Assembly: GCA_965212025.1 (NCBI GenBank) | Contig: OZ243039.1 | Span: 1,364,001-1,428,000, forward strand | Direction: 5' to 3' | DNA from: G965212025 sp965212025 | Lineage (GTDB): Bacteria; Pseudomonadota; Gammaproteobacteria; Poriferisulfidales; Oxydemutatoraceae | Length of the DNA stretch: 64,000 nt | In this document: piece by piece, positions 1-8,969 of the stretch | Layout: each line of letters begins with the position of its first letter | Position numbering within the stretch: position 1 is the first letter of the stretch | Position numbers and translations under genes: made by a program | The notes under the pieces: generated by a model | Database searches by the model: none | What the model saw: only the letters and a program-made list of their open reading frames with translations | Told to the model about the DNA's origin: nothing

Positions 1-355
1 ATTTTTTCGGTTAGCTGTTAAGTGGTCTGTTCGTGTTGGGAGCCGGCATTTATCAATGGACACCCTATAAAGACGCGTGCCTGCGCTATTTGTCGCTACC
101 TGTTATCCAATTGGCGGGATGGCGTGTGGGGTGCCTTGCGAATGGGGTTAGGCACGGTGGCTTTTGCGTGGGTGCTGGAGCCTGATGCTGATTTTGTTTG
201 TGGTTGGCATGATGAATATGCTTTGGCTGCTCGTGTTCACCGTTTTCATTTTGCTGGAAAAAACCGTTCTTCCCGAAAGACTGGGAAAAAGCATAGTCGG
301 CGGGGCGCTTCTGATTTCGGGAGCGACGCTGCTGGCACTACACGTGCCCGGCTGA
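1..355 (+). pseudogene. DUF2182 integral membrane protein, 3' fragment (copy 1)
   Basis: The reconstructed C-terminal part reads YQWTPYKDACLRY, then GALRMG, then WSLMLILFVVGMMNMLW, then VLLEKTVLPERLGK, ending at a TGA at 353-355. This matches what I know of the DUF2182 family (predicted metal-binding inner-membrane proteins): a YQ-TP-KDACL motif, a CxGCCW-LML segment and a final hydrophobic helix before a Glu-Lys motif. In this copy the reading frame shifts twice, once after the LRY motif and again just before WSLML, so no full-length protein can be made. The 5' half lies outside the window or is lost. Family assignment comes from motif memory, not a search. Confidence 0.6.
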
Positions 356-552
356 CAGGATAGGAGTCGGAAGCCACTGCGTCCCGTCTGTCTTTCTGGT
401 GCCAGCCACCGCGGCGGCTGAAGTCGGGATTGTTTTCCCCGGGACAACTGTTGGTGGGACAGCTGTTCCAGGGATAGCTGTTATTTAGCGGGAACGATTT
501 CCAAGCGGTAATTCATGGCTCGATTTTCTGGCGCCCTGCCAGCAGACTGGTG

Positions 553-908
553 AATCTTTTCGGTTAGCTGCTAAGTGGTCTGATCGTGTTGGGAGTCGGT
601 ATTTATCAGTGGACACCCTATAAAGACGCGTGCCTGCGCTATTGTCGCTACCTGTTGTCCAATTGGCGGGATGGCGTGTGGGGTGCCTTGCGGATGGGGT
701 TTAAGCACGGTGGCTTTTGCGTGGGCGTTGGAGCCTGATGCTGATTTTGTTTGTGGTTGGCATGATGAATATGCTTTGGCTGCTCGTGTTCACCGTTTTC
801 ATTTTGCTGGAAAAAACCGTTCTTCCCGAAAGACTGGGAAAAAGCATAGTCGGCGGGGCGCTTCTGATTTCGGGAGCGACGCTGCTGGCACTACACGTGC
901 CCGGCTGA
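553..908 (+). pseudogene. DUF2182 membrane protein, 3' fragment (copy 2)
   Basis: Same fragment as in copy 1. The first part stays in one frame (SGLIVLGVGIYQWTP, KDACLRYCRYLLSNW, GALRMGFKHGGFCVG). It is then out of frame with WSLMLILFVVGMMNMLW: one extra base in the gcgttggagcc stretch would restore CVGCWSLML. An in-frame TAG upstream of SGLIVL marks the artificial duplication junction. Best read as an untranslated remnant of the tandem duplication. Confidence 0.6.
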
Positions 909-1105
909 CAGGATAGGAGTCGGAAGCCACTGCGTCCCGTCTGTCTTTCTGGTGCCACCCACCGTGGCGGCTGAAGTCGGGATTGCTTCCCCCGGGGAAA
1001 CTGTTGGTGGGATAGCTGTTCCAGGGATAGCTGTTATTTAGCGGGAATGATTTCCAAGCGGTAATTCATGGCTCGATTTTCTGGCGCCCTGCCCGCAGAC
1101 TGGTG

Positions 1106-1466
1106 AATCTTTTCGGTTAGCTGCTAAGTGGCCTGATCGTGTTGGGAGTCGGTATTTATCAGTGGACACCCTATAAAGACGCGTGCCTGCGCTATTGTGC
1201 TACCTGTTGTCCAATTGGCGGGATGGCGTGTGGGGTGCCTTGCGAATGGGGTTTAAGCACGGTGGCTTTTGCGTGGGCGTTGGAGCCTGATGCTGATTTT
1301 GTTTGTGGTTGTGGTTGGCATGATGAATATGCTTTGGCTGCTCGTGTTCACCGTTTTCATTTTGCTGGAAAAAACCGTTCTTCCCGAAAGACTGGGAAAA
1401 AGCATAGTCGGCGGGGCGCTTCTGATTTCGGGAGCGACGCTGCTGGCACTACACGTGCCCGGCTGA
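1106..1466 (+). pseudogene. DUF2182 membrane protein, 3' fragment (copy 3)
   Basis: Third copy of the DUF2182 fragment, again frameshifted between the FCVG and WSLML segments. It carries a 6-bp in-frame expansion that adds two Val codons in the last membrane helix and a small deletion in the LRYC region. This copy sits next to the intact convergent gene ending at 1592, so it preserves the ancestral 3' boundary of the locus. Confidence 0.6.
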
Positions 1467-1591
1467 CAGGATAGGAGTCGGAAGCCACTGCGTCCCGTCT
1501 GTCTTTCTGGTGCCAGCCACTGTGGTGGCTGAAGTCGGGATTGTTTTCCCTGGGATAGCTGTTGGTGGGACAGCTGTTCCAGGGATAGCTG

Positions 1592-1984
1592 TTATTTAGC
1601 GGGAATGATTTCCAAGCGGTAATTCATGGCTCGATTTTCTGGTGCCCTGCCTCGCAGACTGGTGTATGCCTCTGGTTTTACCGTCAGCTTTTTCCATTGT
1701 GCGTCCACACCAGATACCGGGATCAGCCTGCCACTTTCTTCAAACCAGCTAAATTTGTAGCTGATTGCTTCAGGCGAAGTGCCTATGCTCTTAAAACCGA
1801 TCTGTATCCTTTCCAGTTTCCCTGTTTTGCTGAAGATCGTGTGTGCAGCGAAGTCATCCACTGGCAACGACGTGAGTGTCCGATCAACATAGATGCCGGG
1901 CACAACTGCCGCTTGGCTGGTCTCCTGAGCGATTGAGTGCGTGACGGCAAACAGCAGCAAAAAAGCAGTTGCAAAAGGGGTCAT
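1592..1984 (-). CDS. YcfL-like (DUF1425) periplasmic protein
   Basis: About 130 residues. The chosen ATG at 1982-1984 gives an N-terminus of ~20 residues typical of a signal peptide (MTPFATAFLLLFAVTHSIAQ). The open frame extends 41 codons upstream, but that extension is hydrophilic and unlike a secreted N-terminus. The C-terminal half (ISYKFSWFEESGRLIP, then SLRGRAPENRAMNYRLEI) resembles the YcfL/DUF1425 fold, a small beta-sandwich associated with LpoB-type lipoproteins. It lacks an obvious lipobox. Its last ~65 bases are repeated in the tandem array downstream. Function unknown; the domain call is a motif-level judgement. Confidence 0.5.
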   Translation of the reverse strand: MTPFATAFLLLFAVTHSIAQETSQAAVVPGIYVDRTLTSLPVDDFAAHTIFSKTGKLERIQIGFKSIGTSPEAISYKFSWFEESGRLIPVSGVDAQWKKLTVKPEAYTSLRGRAPENRAMNYRLEIIPAK

Positions 1985-2332
1985 GTTTTTGAAGTGCGCG
2001 CCATCAAATTCCTCGCCGGAGTATACATCGCGAGCAGACAGAGATGCCCATGTTTGCCGGAGAGCGGAGCCAAGTGCCGTCCGGTCATCCTCGGAAAACG
2101 TGCGCAAATAGCCAGCTTGAGGAGACGATGTCTACACTTTCTGTGTCGCGTCAGGAAGAGATATTTTCCTCACCCGATGACCTGCCGATGATCTGCCGAG
2201 GTTCGGGTCTGCCGATAACCTGCCAGGATCCGGGTCTGCCGATGATCCAGGTTCGGGGTTGGGTTTGAGTTCAGGTTTGGGCTTGTGTACGTCGGCGCTT
2301 GGCATTCAGCGCCGTGCCATATCGCCGTGGTG

Positions 2333-4849
2333 CTATCTCGGAGTTGAAGGAAAGAGACGGAACACCTGGCACTGTGTTTTGTCGCCAGCCATGACACTTT
2401 CAATGGAGCAGGGCAGGTCGGCACGCACGCCATAATCGACGCTTGACGTGACCGTGCTGTTGGCGCCATTCGGGCGATACACATCGTCCTCCCCTCCGGC
2501 GTCCACGAAAAGGGCAAAGCTGTGCCCGCCCTGGTAGGAATTGTTTCCGACACTGCTTGGGTAGCCACCGTAATTGTCACGCCCCGCGTAGTCCACCAGA
2601 ACCGCAAAGCCGTTATGGTCGGCGGATCCCAACGAGTGAGAGTGAGGAGTCCGGTTGTAAAAGTCGTCCCCTTTCTTGTCTATCAGCCAGGCGGTTCCCA
2701 AATCCCAGGCAAAACCCTGCAGAGCCCACTGCAACCCGAAATAGCGATCGTCTCCCCCCTCTTCCAGGAGCACCCCGGTGGCGGAATGTGCACTCGCGCC
2801 CTGCCCATACCGGGAAGCAAGGTAAAAGTCATCGCCGTCTCCCGCGTTCACGAGTATCCCCAACCCATAGAAGTACCCGACACCCTGAGAGAAATTACCG
2901 GCCCGGAACTGATCGTCTCCCGCACCGTCCAGAACCATGCCCACCCCCCCGGAAGCGTAGCCACGAAAGCCAACCCCCACTCCCTGGGACAGCCCCTTGA
3001 AAACACCCGACGTTCCATACGAACTCAGCTCGCGCCCCGTCGCCAGGTAATCATCGTCCCCGTAAGCATCGAGAAGCAGGCCAAAGCCTTTGACCGCGCC
3101 GACACCCTGGGCGTACAGATTGGACTGGTAACGGTCATCGCCACCGCCCTCCAGCAACATGCCCACCCCCCAGAATGCCACCCCCTGAGACAAGTCCTCA
3201 CTGACAAAGTGGTCGTTTCCCTGCCGATCGTGCAAAACACCAACGCCGAGGAAAGAAGCCCCCTGGGCAAGACGGACTGCAGCATAAAAGTCATCCCCGG
3301 CGTAGTCGTAAAGCAAGCCCACCCCCAGCAAGCCGCTACCTTGGGAAGCGATTTCGGTGTGGTTGTACTCGTCGTCACCAGCCAAGTCCACGACCAACGA
3401 CAGCGGTTGCTTGCGCGATGTGCCCGCGCTCTTCCCACGGTAATAATCGTCGCCACCCAGATCCAGAATGAAGGCAAAGCTTTCCTCGTAAATGTTTCGC
3501 CCGTAGCCACCGACAACGACTTTTCCGGCTGGCGAATCAAAGCTGGCGAGCACCGGCCCACGCACACCGGCAACCCGCCGTGTCGTAGGACTCGCAGGCA
3601 ATTCCGCTTGCAGCTTTCCGAGCCAGACAGGGTCGCTCAGCAGGTGCATTACCTGTGCGGCGGCGACCAACTTTTCCAATTTCACGCGCTTCGCAATGTC
3701 AATGATTTTCGTGTTGAGCTGGTACTGTTCCGGCTCGGCAGAGCCATCGATGTAAAGAGACCGGGAAAAACGTTCCAGCAGACCTGGCGCTTCCTGGTAA
3801 AGAAAGCCCACCTCCTGTTCGTCAAGCGCGGCAAAAGCATCGCCTCGAAGTTCCATTGCAGCAGCGAGCACCTCAGTGATTCTTTTTGTCGCTGACCTCT
3901 CATCTTCCCTGATGTCAAAAAAGTCAGGAGGCATGGCCGCATCACCCGGCATGGGCAAATCCAGCACGAAACCGGCAATGTCCAGAAGCTGCCCCGTGCG
4001 AGTGGGTGGTGGCGGATTCTCACCAGCGACCATCATTGCAAGCCGCTCAACTGTTGCCTGTGTTTTCAAAGGATTGACGTGCAGGTAACGAAACAGCGAC
4101 AAGCGTTGGCCATCGTCCCAAAGCTCATTTTGGCGATACCTGGCAAGCAAGTCCTCGTACTTTTCCGTGAACCCGAACTGTTGATAAAAACGCTCCGCCA
4201 GCTCCGCAATCGGCTCGCTCTCAGCATCAATCCACTTGGAATGTTGCAGTTCTTCCTCTAGGCTTTCAATCGTAATCGTGCGCCTTTGCCCGAGGATGGC
4301 GACAATCTCAAGTCGCGTGCTCTGCCTGCGAATATTCACCTTCAGGTCTTTATTTTTTGGCAACTTCGCAATTCCCTCCAAAAGCGCGTTTTCGCTTGCA
4401 AAGCTTTGCGCCGGTTTGTCCAAATCCGTGATGAGCATGGACGTACGCAAGACCTGCAGTACCAACCGGCTGCCGACCTTCTGGCTTTTAATGTGATCCG
4501 CGAAACTTCTTGTGCGCTCACCGGCCTCGATGTCGTCTACCTTTTTGCCATCAAAGCTCAAGATCAGGTCGCCGGATCGCAAGCCAGCCTGTTCCGCCGC
4601 AGAGTTTCTAATGACCAAAGTGACCAGGAAGGCACTTTTCAGGTCTGGCTCCGAAGTCAGTTTCTGTTCCCGATAGCCAATGCCAAGAAAAGCCCTGCCG
4701 AATTTTGGATCAACCAGGATGGGCTCCTCTGCGTCCAAAGGTACCGGTGCCGGTGCCGGTGTTGGCGTAGGTGTTGGTGTTGCATCAAGTGCCAGCGAGA
4801 GGTTGAGCATTACCAGCAAGGAAGCCAGCACCAAGGTCTTGAGAAACAT
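2333..4849 (-). CDS. Secreted PDZ-domain protein with GDD-type repeats
   Basis: 838 residues. Residues 1-21 form a signal peptide, followed by a Thr/Pro-rich linker (PTPTPTPAPAP) at about 23-37. Residues ~45-135 look like a PDZ domain (FLGIGYRE, then RNSAAEQAGLRSGDLILSFDG), the type used by periplasmic proteases to bind C-terminal peptides, but no protease domain is seen. From ~455 to ~790 there are about 12 repeats of 25-35 residues built on G-D/N-D-x-Y/F followed by QGxGxxGxGxLLD. These are likely stacked beta elements, possibly metal binding through the Asp pairs (inference). No catalytic motif recognised. Ends with two Cys (ADLPCSIES, KTQCQVF). A 457-codon open frame on the opposite strand is a shadow of this GC-rich repetitive gene. 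Confidence 0.75.
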   Translation of the reverse strand: MFLKTLVLASLLVMLNLSLALDATPTPTPTPAPAPVPLDAEEPILVDPKFGRAFLGIGYREQKLTSEPDLKSAFLVTLVIRNSAAEQAGLRSGDLILSFDGKKVDDIEAGERTRSFADHIKSQKVGSRLVLQVLRTSMLITDLDKPAQSFASENALLEGIAKLPKNKDLKVNIRRQSTRLEIVAILGQRRTITIESLEEELQHSKWIDAESEPIAELAERFYQQFGFTEKYEDLLARYRQNELWDDGQRLSLFRYLHVNPLKTQATVERLAMMVAGENPPPPTRTGQLLDIAGFVLDLPMPGDAAMPPDFFDIREDERSATKRITEVLAAAMELRGDAFAALDEQEVGFLYQEAPGLLERFSRSLYIDGSAEPEQYQLNTKIIDIAKRVKLEKLVAAAQVMHLLSDPVWLGKLQAELPASPTTRRVAGVRGPVLASFDSPAGKVVVGGYGRNIYEESFAFILDLGGDDYYRGKSAGTSRKQPLSLVVDLAGDDEYNHTEIASQGSGLLGVGLLYDYAGDDFYAAVRLAQGASFLGVGVLHDRQGNDHFVSEDLSQGVAFWGVGMLLEGGGDDRYQSNLYAQGVGAVKGFGLLLDAYGDDDYLATGRELSSYGTSGVFKGLSQGVGVGFRGYASGGVGMVLDGAGDDQFRAGNFSQGVGYFYGLGILVNAGDGDDFYLASRYGQGASAHSATGVLLEEGGDDRYFGLQWALQGFAWDLGTAWLIDKKGDDFYNRTPHSHSLGSADHNGFAVLVDYAGRDNYGGYPSSVGNNSYQGGHSFALFVDAGGEDDVYRPNGANSTVTSSVDYGVRADLPCSIESVMAGDKTQCQVFRLFPSTPR

Positions 4850-5152
4850 CTTGTTTACAGTGCCGGGAGACTGTGCTTTACGCAGACCCGTATCGACTCA
4901 TGTGTGCGAATGCTGAACATGTCACCTGATTTTTTCCTTGAATGCCTAAGTCCAATTTGTCTGGAAGCTGATTTTTTCAAAATCTCCTTTTCTTGGTCAA
5001 GCCGGCCAGTGCCGCAGATAGTGGATCACCATTACAGCAATTACCCGTTTAGTAATGATACGCCCAACAGCATGACTGCCCCACAATTCTTACCGGCGAG
5101 TCTCTCCATATTTTGAGCAGGTGCTGGAACTGTTCCACTCCTAGCCTGGCCA
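4850..5152. other. Intergenic stretch, no gene seen
   Basis: About 300 bases between the PDZ gene start and the first DUF6088 relic. I see no credible open frame, tRNA or strong terminator. It presumably holds the promoter of the minus-strand PDZ gene and marks the left edge of the defence/toxin-antitoxin graveyard. Confidence 0.4.
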
Positions 5153-5697
5153 TGCAACAGCTAAAACAATCCACGAGCGCGTGTTGCGCATCCGACCAAG
5201 AGAGCCATTTACTAACACACGGTTCCTCTGTGAAGTCGCGTGTTTCGGTGGATACGGCGCTGTCACGCTTGGTCAGCGAAGGAGCCATTGAGCAAATTGT
5301 CCGAAGTGTGTTCACGCACCCAAAGGTAAAGTGCTTAGTTGGCAGGTTATTCCTGAGGTTCGCACGGTTGTGGAAGTGATGGCTAAAGATCGTGGCGGAA
5401 CCATTCGGGTTCAAGGCGCAGAGGTAGCCAGTCGCTTCAGGTTATCGACCTAGGTGTCTACCGTGCCGGTTTTTTACACCAGTTGGCCGAGCCGGGAACT
5501 CAAGGCTGGCAACCCAAACGTAAACTAAAACACGCCAGCCATTGGTAGCTTCTATTGGTTGGCAAGAGACTTGGACTTGCAATTTCTGCTTTGTGGCATC
5601 TAGGGAAAAACAATGTGAACTCCAGTGTGCTAGCATCGTCCGTCCCGCTGACAGAAAAGGAATTTAAGGAATTGAAAAGTGCTCAGTTACCAGCTAG
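5153..5697 (+). pseudogene. DUF6088 (AbiEi-like) regulator, decayed copy 1
   Basis: DNA homologous to the better-preserved copy at 13461. Pieces in different frames read VSVDTALSRLVSEGAIEQIV (winged-helix part), then later a C-terminal piece close to LLAGKRLGLAISALWHLGK. DUF6088 proteins are winged-helix repressors that act as antitoxins to AbiEii-type nucleotidyltransferase toxins. Several frameshifts make this copy non-functional, and no operator palindrome like the one upstream of copies 2 and 3 is present. A helicase fragment follows rather than a toxin gene. Confidence 0.65.
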
Positions 5698-5720
5698 GAA
5701 GGCATGTGCGGTGGAACAGT

Positions 5721-6185
5721 ATGAATAAAATGTTTACATTATTTCCGTTTCAAGAAGATGCCGTTAGTGCGCTTGTGAGTAAATTTAAAACTTTGTGGGC
5801 AGAAGGGTCTCAAGGAGCACCACTTGTTTTCAAAGCACCAACTGGCAGCGGTAAAACGGTAATAATGGCTGAATTTTTAAGAGATTTAGCACGGGATCCT
5901 CAATTTGATGTTGATAAGTGTTTTGTTTGGGTTTCTTTTGGTGGAGATAATTCTTATCAACAAAGTTATGACAAACTATTCAAGTTTTACGATGGGGCAG
6001 GTGAGATACATTTGCTTGGAGTAGGCGATTTGACTAAAAAAATAATGAGCAAAAATTCTAGCGAACCGAACTTGATGCAAACCAACAAAACACAGCAACA
6101 AGTACACCTGATCTGGGTTTTGAGGTTTTTAGATAGTGTGTGGTGTTATGGCTTAACGAGGCTTAAGGACAAGTGTCCTGCCTGA
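5721..6185 (+). pseudogene. DEAD/DEAH helicase N-terminal stump (type III Res-like)
   Basis: Starts at ATG 5721 (MNKMFTLFPFQEDAV). It contains a Q-motif-like LFPFQ, a Walker A APTGSGKTVIMAEFL and FVWVSFGGDNSYQQS, the opening of superfamily 2 helicases found in type III restriction (Res) and related defence proteins. After about 115 residues the similarity ends (near 6070) and the frame runs into unrelated sequence, stopping at 6183-6185. Only the first helicase motif survives; the DEAD box and C-terminal lobe are gone. Its 3' end overlaps that of the convergent PIN gene. AT-rich compared with the flanking core genes, consistent with acquired DNA. Confidence 0.7.
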
Positions 6186-6594
6186 GAAGGCGTTTGTGTT
6201 TTTTATTTTGATAGACATTTCCTTTTACTATACTTTTAAAATCTTTATGTAGTTTTTTGTCTTCTGAGACCAATAGCTTCGTTCCAGAAACCAATGCCAA
6301 CGCGATAATATGCTCATCATTAGACTTTAGTACTTTAGATGGATCATTCTTGAGTTTGGTCTCCTCTTCTTCAACCTCTCTTTCATTTACTATGCGCACT
6401 TTTCCACTACTGATCCATTGTAGGAAGTTTCTTTCCATTCTCGTGCTTTTTTTCAGTTCTCTTTTCAATCGTTTAGTTAGGGAATGAACAAAACTATTGT
6501 TCCCTCTATTATGCCAGTCTCTGACAGGTTGCATGTCAACATTTTCCTTGTCAAGGAAATCTCCAAATTTGTTAGCATCAAGTATAAGGCACAC
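6163..6594 (-). CDS. PIN-like nuclease, partner of the AAA ATPase
   Basis: 143 residues. PIN-fold signs: an N-terminal hydrophobic strand ending in Asp6 (CLILDAN), an acidic pair in SNDEHIIALAL (Asp93/Glu94) and an LLVSEDKKLHKDF strand (Glu111/Asp112). PIN domains are Mg-dependent RNases or nicking nucleases common in toxin and defence modules. The C-terminus is basic. It begins 12 bases after the ATPase gene on the same strand, so the two are almost certainly one transcript. The likely role is the nuclease effector of an ATPase-nuclease pair (inference). The last ~22 bases overlap the dying helicase frame. Confidence 0.65.
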   Translation of the reverse strand: MCLILDANKFGDFLDKENVDMQPVRDWHNRGNNSFVHSLTKRLKRELKKSTRMERNFLQWISSGKVRIVNEREVEEEETKLKNDPSKVLKSNDEHIIALALVSGTKLLVSEDKKLHKDFKSIVKGNVYQNKKHKRLLRQDTCP

Positions 6595-6606
6595 TCTTAA
6601 TTCTCC

Positions 6607-7893
6607 TTAAACATCAAATAGTCTATCTAACTCCTTTTGAAAAAAATCTCTATATCCTTCAGGTACTACTGAAAGATTAGCTTGGTCGTCAAATTCGATA
6701 TTATGAACAACGATTTTATTTTTTTCAGCTTCCATATAAATTAGTGAAACATCTTTTGAAGCGATTTCCCCCTTCCTGATTTCCATACGAACACGGTCAA
6801 CCATGTAATCGCTATGTGTTTCGACGATAAATGAGTTCTTATTTATCTTTACGCTGCCGACTAGCAGCGAAGCCAGTGCTGCTTGCGCTTTTGGATGCAA
6901 ATGTACTTCCGGTTGTTGCATTAGGAATGTTTCACCTCTGTCCATAATAGTATGAACCAATATTGGTAGAACTTGGCTGACACCATAACCAACGTCTATC
7001 AGATTCGACTTGGGGCCATTGGCTTTGACTCTCAATTGAAAAGGGTCGCTAGAGGATTTGCTGAAACTTTTTATGTCTATGTTACTAAACAGACCTGAAG
7101 ATTTACCGAATTCTACTAGTCTATCTTTTAAATATTTCCATTGTTCCTTTCTTGATTGTTTTAAGTTCCTCATAAAGTTAGGTATTTCCCTGCCTTGATG
7201 TGTGCCTGTTGCACCTAAAGGGTTATAAGTACGTTGTGGTTCAGAACGAATAGGGGCGATACTAGTAGTGCCGCTGTAAGAACTAACAAAAAGGCGATCT
7301 GTTTCAGTTATAATTTCTTTGCCTTCCAAAAATTTTAGGAAGTCTTTTTCAATGTGGTCTAAATGTTCTTTCCTTCCTCTTATTAGACTTTGTATGGTGT
7401 GTATCAAACTAACATTCGTGATAAAAAGACGATGTATTGAAACCACGAACTCATTGTTGTTTTTACCGAGGGTGACATTTATCTCATCCAGATCAGTCTC
7501 TGTAGGTTTTATAGTGATTTTTCCGTCGTTGAACTGCCATTCTATCCTTTGAATGGCAGGTTCTGAGCTGTGTTCTTTTGCAGAGAGTATTACTTCATAC
7601 TTAAAGTTGTTGTATTTGGTGTTAAACCCCAAAGCAAACTCTTTCAAGGCAGGTTTTGTCTTACGCACAATGTTGATGAATGTTCCCATCTCGTACGGTG
7701 CAGAATTAAAGTCAACGGTTCCTTTGACCCCATACCGATAGCTTAAGATATTGCTCAGTGTTTGGATACAGCTTAGGACAGTTGTTTTGCCTGTGCTATT
7801 TTCACCCGTGAGAAAGGTTATGGGTCGAATGTTAAACTTCTGTTCACCTTTGAAACAGCGAACATCTCTAATAAAAAACTCATTTATTCCCAT
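6607..7893 (-). CDS. AAA/ABC-type ATPase (OLD/DUF3696-like), defence candidate
   Basis: 428 residues. Walker A GENSTGKT at 30-37 follows an N-terminal pattern (FFIRDVRCFKGEQKFNI, then ITFLTG) typical of RecF/OLD-type ATPases that guard DNA ends. Near 318-332 is FLMQQPEVHLHPKAQA, the signature/Walker B region with Gln-Gln-Pro in place of the usual Glu-Glu-Pro, as in DUF3696-type proteins. Near 357 is ETHSDYMV, the D-loop/switch region. The middle (~100-250) is variable and Lys-rich. A GGAG ribosome site precedes the ATG. It lies first in an operon with the PIN gene. Intact amid broken neighbours and AT-rich. Probable phage-defence sensor, by analogy with other ATPase-nuclease pairs. Confidence 0.75.
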   Translation of the reverse strand: MGINEFFIRDVRCFKGEQKFNIRPITFLTGENSTGKTTVLSCIQTLSNILSYRYGVKGTVDFNSAPYEMGTFINIVRKTKPALKEFALGFNTKYNNFKYEVILSAKEHSSEPAIQRIEWQFNDGKITIKPTETDLDEINVTLGKNNNEFVVSIHRLFITNVSLIHTIQSLIRGRKEHLDHIEKDFLKFLEGKEIITETDRLFVSSYSGTTSIAPIRSEPQRTYNPLGATGTHQGREIPNFMRNLKQSRKEQWKYLKDRLVEFGKSSGLFSNIDIKSFSKSSSDPFQLRVKANGPKSNLIDVGYGVSQVLPILVHTIMDRGETFLMQQPEVHLHPKAQAALASLLVGSVKINKNSFIVETHSDYMVDRVRMEIRKGEIASKDVSLIYMEAEKNKIVVHNIEFDDQANLSVVPEGYRDFFQKELDRLFDV

Positions 7894-8095
7894 GTTTGCT
7901 CCATTGTTTTAGTTTTTAACTCTTTTATGTAGTAACTTGTCCTTCTCAATGTTTTTAGCAGTGTCGTGATTTTGTTTTTGGTTTGTTGAGTTTTATCCAT
8001 GGTTTTATTTTATTAAATTGTCAGGCGTTACACCCAAAGTGTTCGTTATCTACCCAGCAGTTCCAACACTGAGTAGAGCGTTGGGTTTGCTTCGT

Positions 8096-8135
8096 GCTAC
8101 AGCCTTGTCTGTAGCAAAGTATCCAAACTGGATAC
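8096..8135. promoter_or_regulatory. Two adjacent perfect hairpins
   Basis: GCTACA-8 nt-TGTAGC at 8096-8115 is followed at once by GTATCC-5 nt-GGATAC at 8119-8135. They sit ~200 bases upstream of the ATPase start on the minus strand and outside the duplicated toxin-antitoxin flank. Could be operators or a bidirectional transcript end. No poly-T follows, so a classical terminator is less likely. Function unproven. Confidence 0.35.
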
Positions 8136-8400
8136 TACTGACTATACACTACTGGCGACGGTATCAAGTGCTTTCAATAGTACTATTTACTTGATAAATG
8201 CACAGCGGGTGAGTATTCATGGCGAAAACAACGCAACGGAGCAAAGCCGTGAGCCACTCACAACTGTCTTGCATCTACCTCAGCCAGAAGCGACTGACTG
8301 ACTACTGGTGCATCTCTGAACACACCCCATCTTAGGCAGCCTCCATCTTGTTTAAGCGTACATACGGCATTTACTAGGAACATTAAATGGAGTTGAACTT

Positions 8401-8663
8401 ATGACCGACACGAAAACCATTAAGCAAAAGCGGATGCATATTCGTCTCGATTCCCCGTCCAAGCAGAAGCTGGAAGTGGCTGCTGCTCCATACGTCCAAA
8501 GAGTCTGTCGGAAGCACCCGATGAGGAGGTTCGCGAATATGAACCCCTTATCCTGACCCGAGCTGATTGGGATGTTTTCCTGGATGCCCTGGTGAATCCC
8601 CCCAAGCCCAACACCAAACTCAGGCAAGCCTTCGCAGAGCACAAAAAACACGTTCAGTTGTAA
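8401..8663 (+). pseudogene. DUF1778 antitoxin, decayed copy
   Basis: Begins with ATG at 8401 and the conserved TIKQKRMHIRLD start of the ribbon-helix-helix, then frameshifts within the KLEVAAAPYV segment. The C-terminal part (ADWDVFLDALVNPPKP) survives in another frame and ends with TAA at 8661. Homologous to the intact antitoxin at 12289. The cognate acetyltransferase is almost entirely deleted: only a few codons of its start remain after 8670. Confidence 0.8.
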
Positions 8664-8921
8664 GAGGTTCCTCTCTTGGGCTTTATCGTCTCACCGGGAT
8701 AGAACACTGCGGTCAGCCGGTTCGGCCTGATTAGGTGCTTCACGGTCTTGTCGATATACCTCGTGCTTGAAATGAAAACGTGGTAACGATGGCGGGGTGA
8801 CCGTGGGGAAATTGGAAGGTCTGCAGGCGGGGTAAGCAGTGATGTTTTTTGTCTATTTATTACTTACATTCCAAAAAGTTGATGGCAGGCATTTATTTTC
8901 AGAACTTGCCCAGCTTGGAAT

Positions 8922-8952
8922 ATGTCAGAGAATCCGCTTGTTTTTCTGACAT
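8922..8952. promoter_or_regulatory. Inverted repeat upstream of DUF6088 copy 2
   Basis: ATGTCAGA (8922-8929) and TCTGACAT (8945-8952) form perfect 8-base arms 18 bases before the start codon at 8970, directly ahead of an AGGGAGG ribosome site. The same palindrome with 11-base arms precedes copy 3 at 13413-13443. AbiEi-type antitoxins are known to repress their own promoters by binding inverted repeats, so this is the probable operator. Confidence 0.6.
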
Positions 8953-8969
8953 AAAGGGAGGATAAAACC

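Larger units (their letters stand above)
1..1664. repeat. Three tandem ~553-bp direct repeats
   Basis: Three near-identical units lie head to tail at 1-552, 553-1105 and 1106-1664. The same landmark (cggttagctg) recurs at 8, 561 and 1114, a period of 553 bp. Unit 3 is slightly longer because of a 6-bp gtggtt expansion near 1306 and small indels. Each unit holds the 3' part of a DUF2182-type gene on the plus strand, a short intergenic stretch and the last ~65 bases of the convergent minus-strand gene whose complete copy ends at 1592. This shows that an ordinary chromosomal segment was duplicated in place. The novel junction is visible after gactggtg (near 552 and 1105). More units may lie upstream of the window. 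Confidence 0.95.

Noticed and set aside
2522..3895. 457-codon open frame on the plus strand
   Set aside because: Lies opposite the PDZ/GDD-repeat gene, has a low-complexity biased composition and no family likeness; the minus-strand frame has signal peptide, PDZ and periodic repeats.
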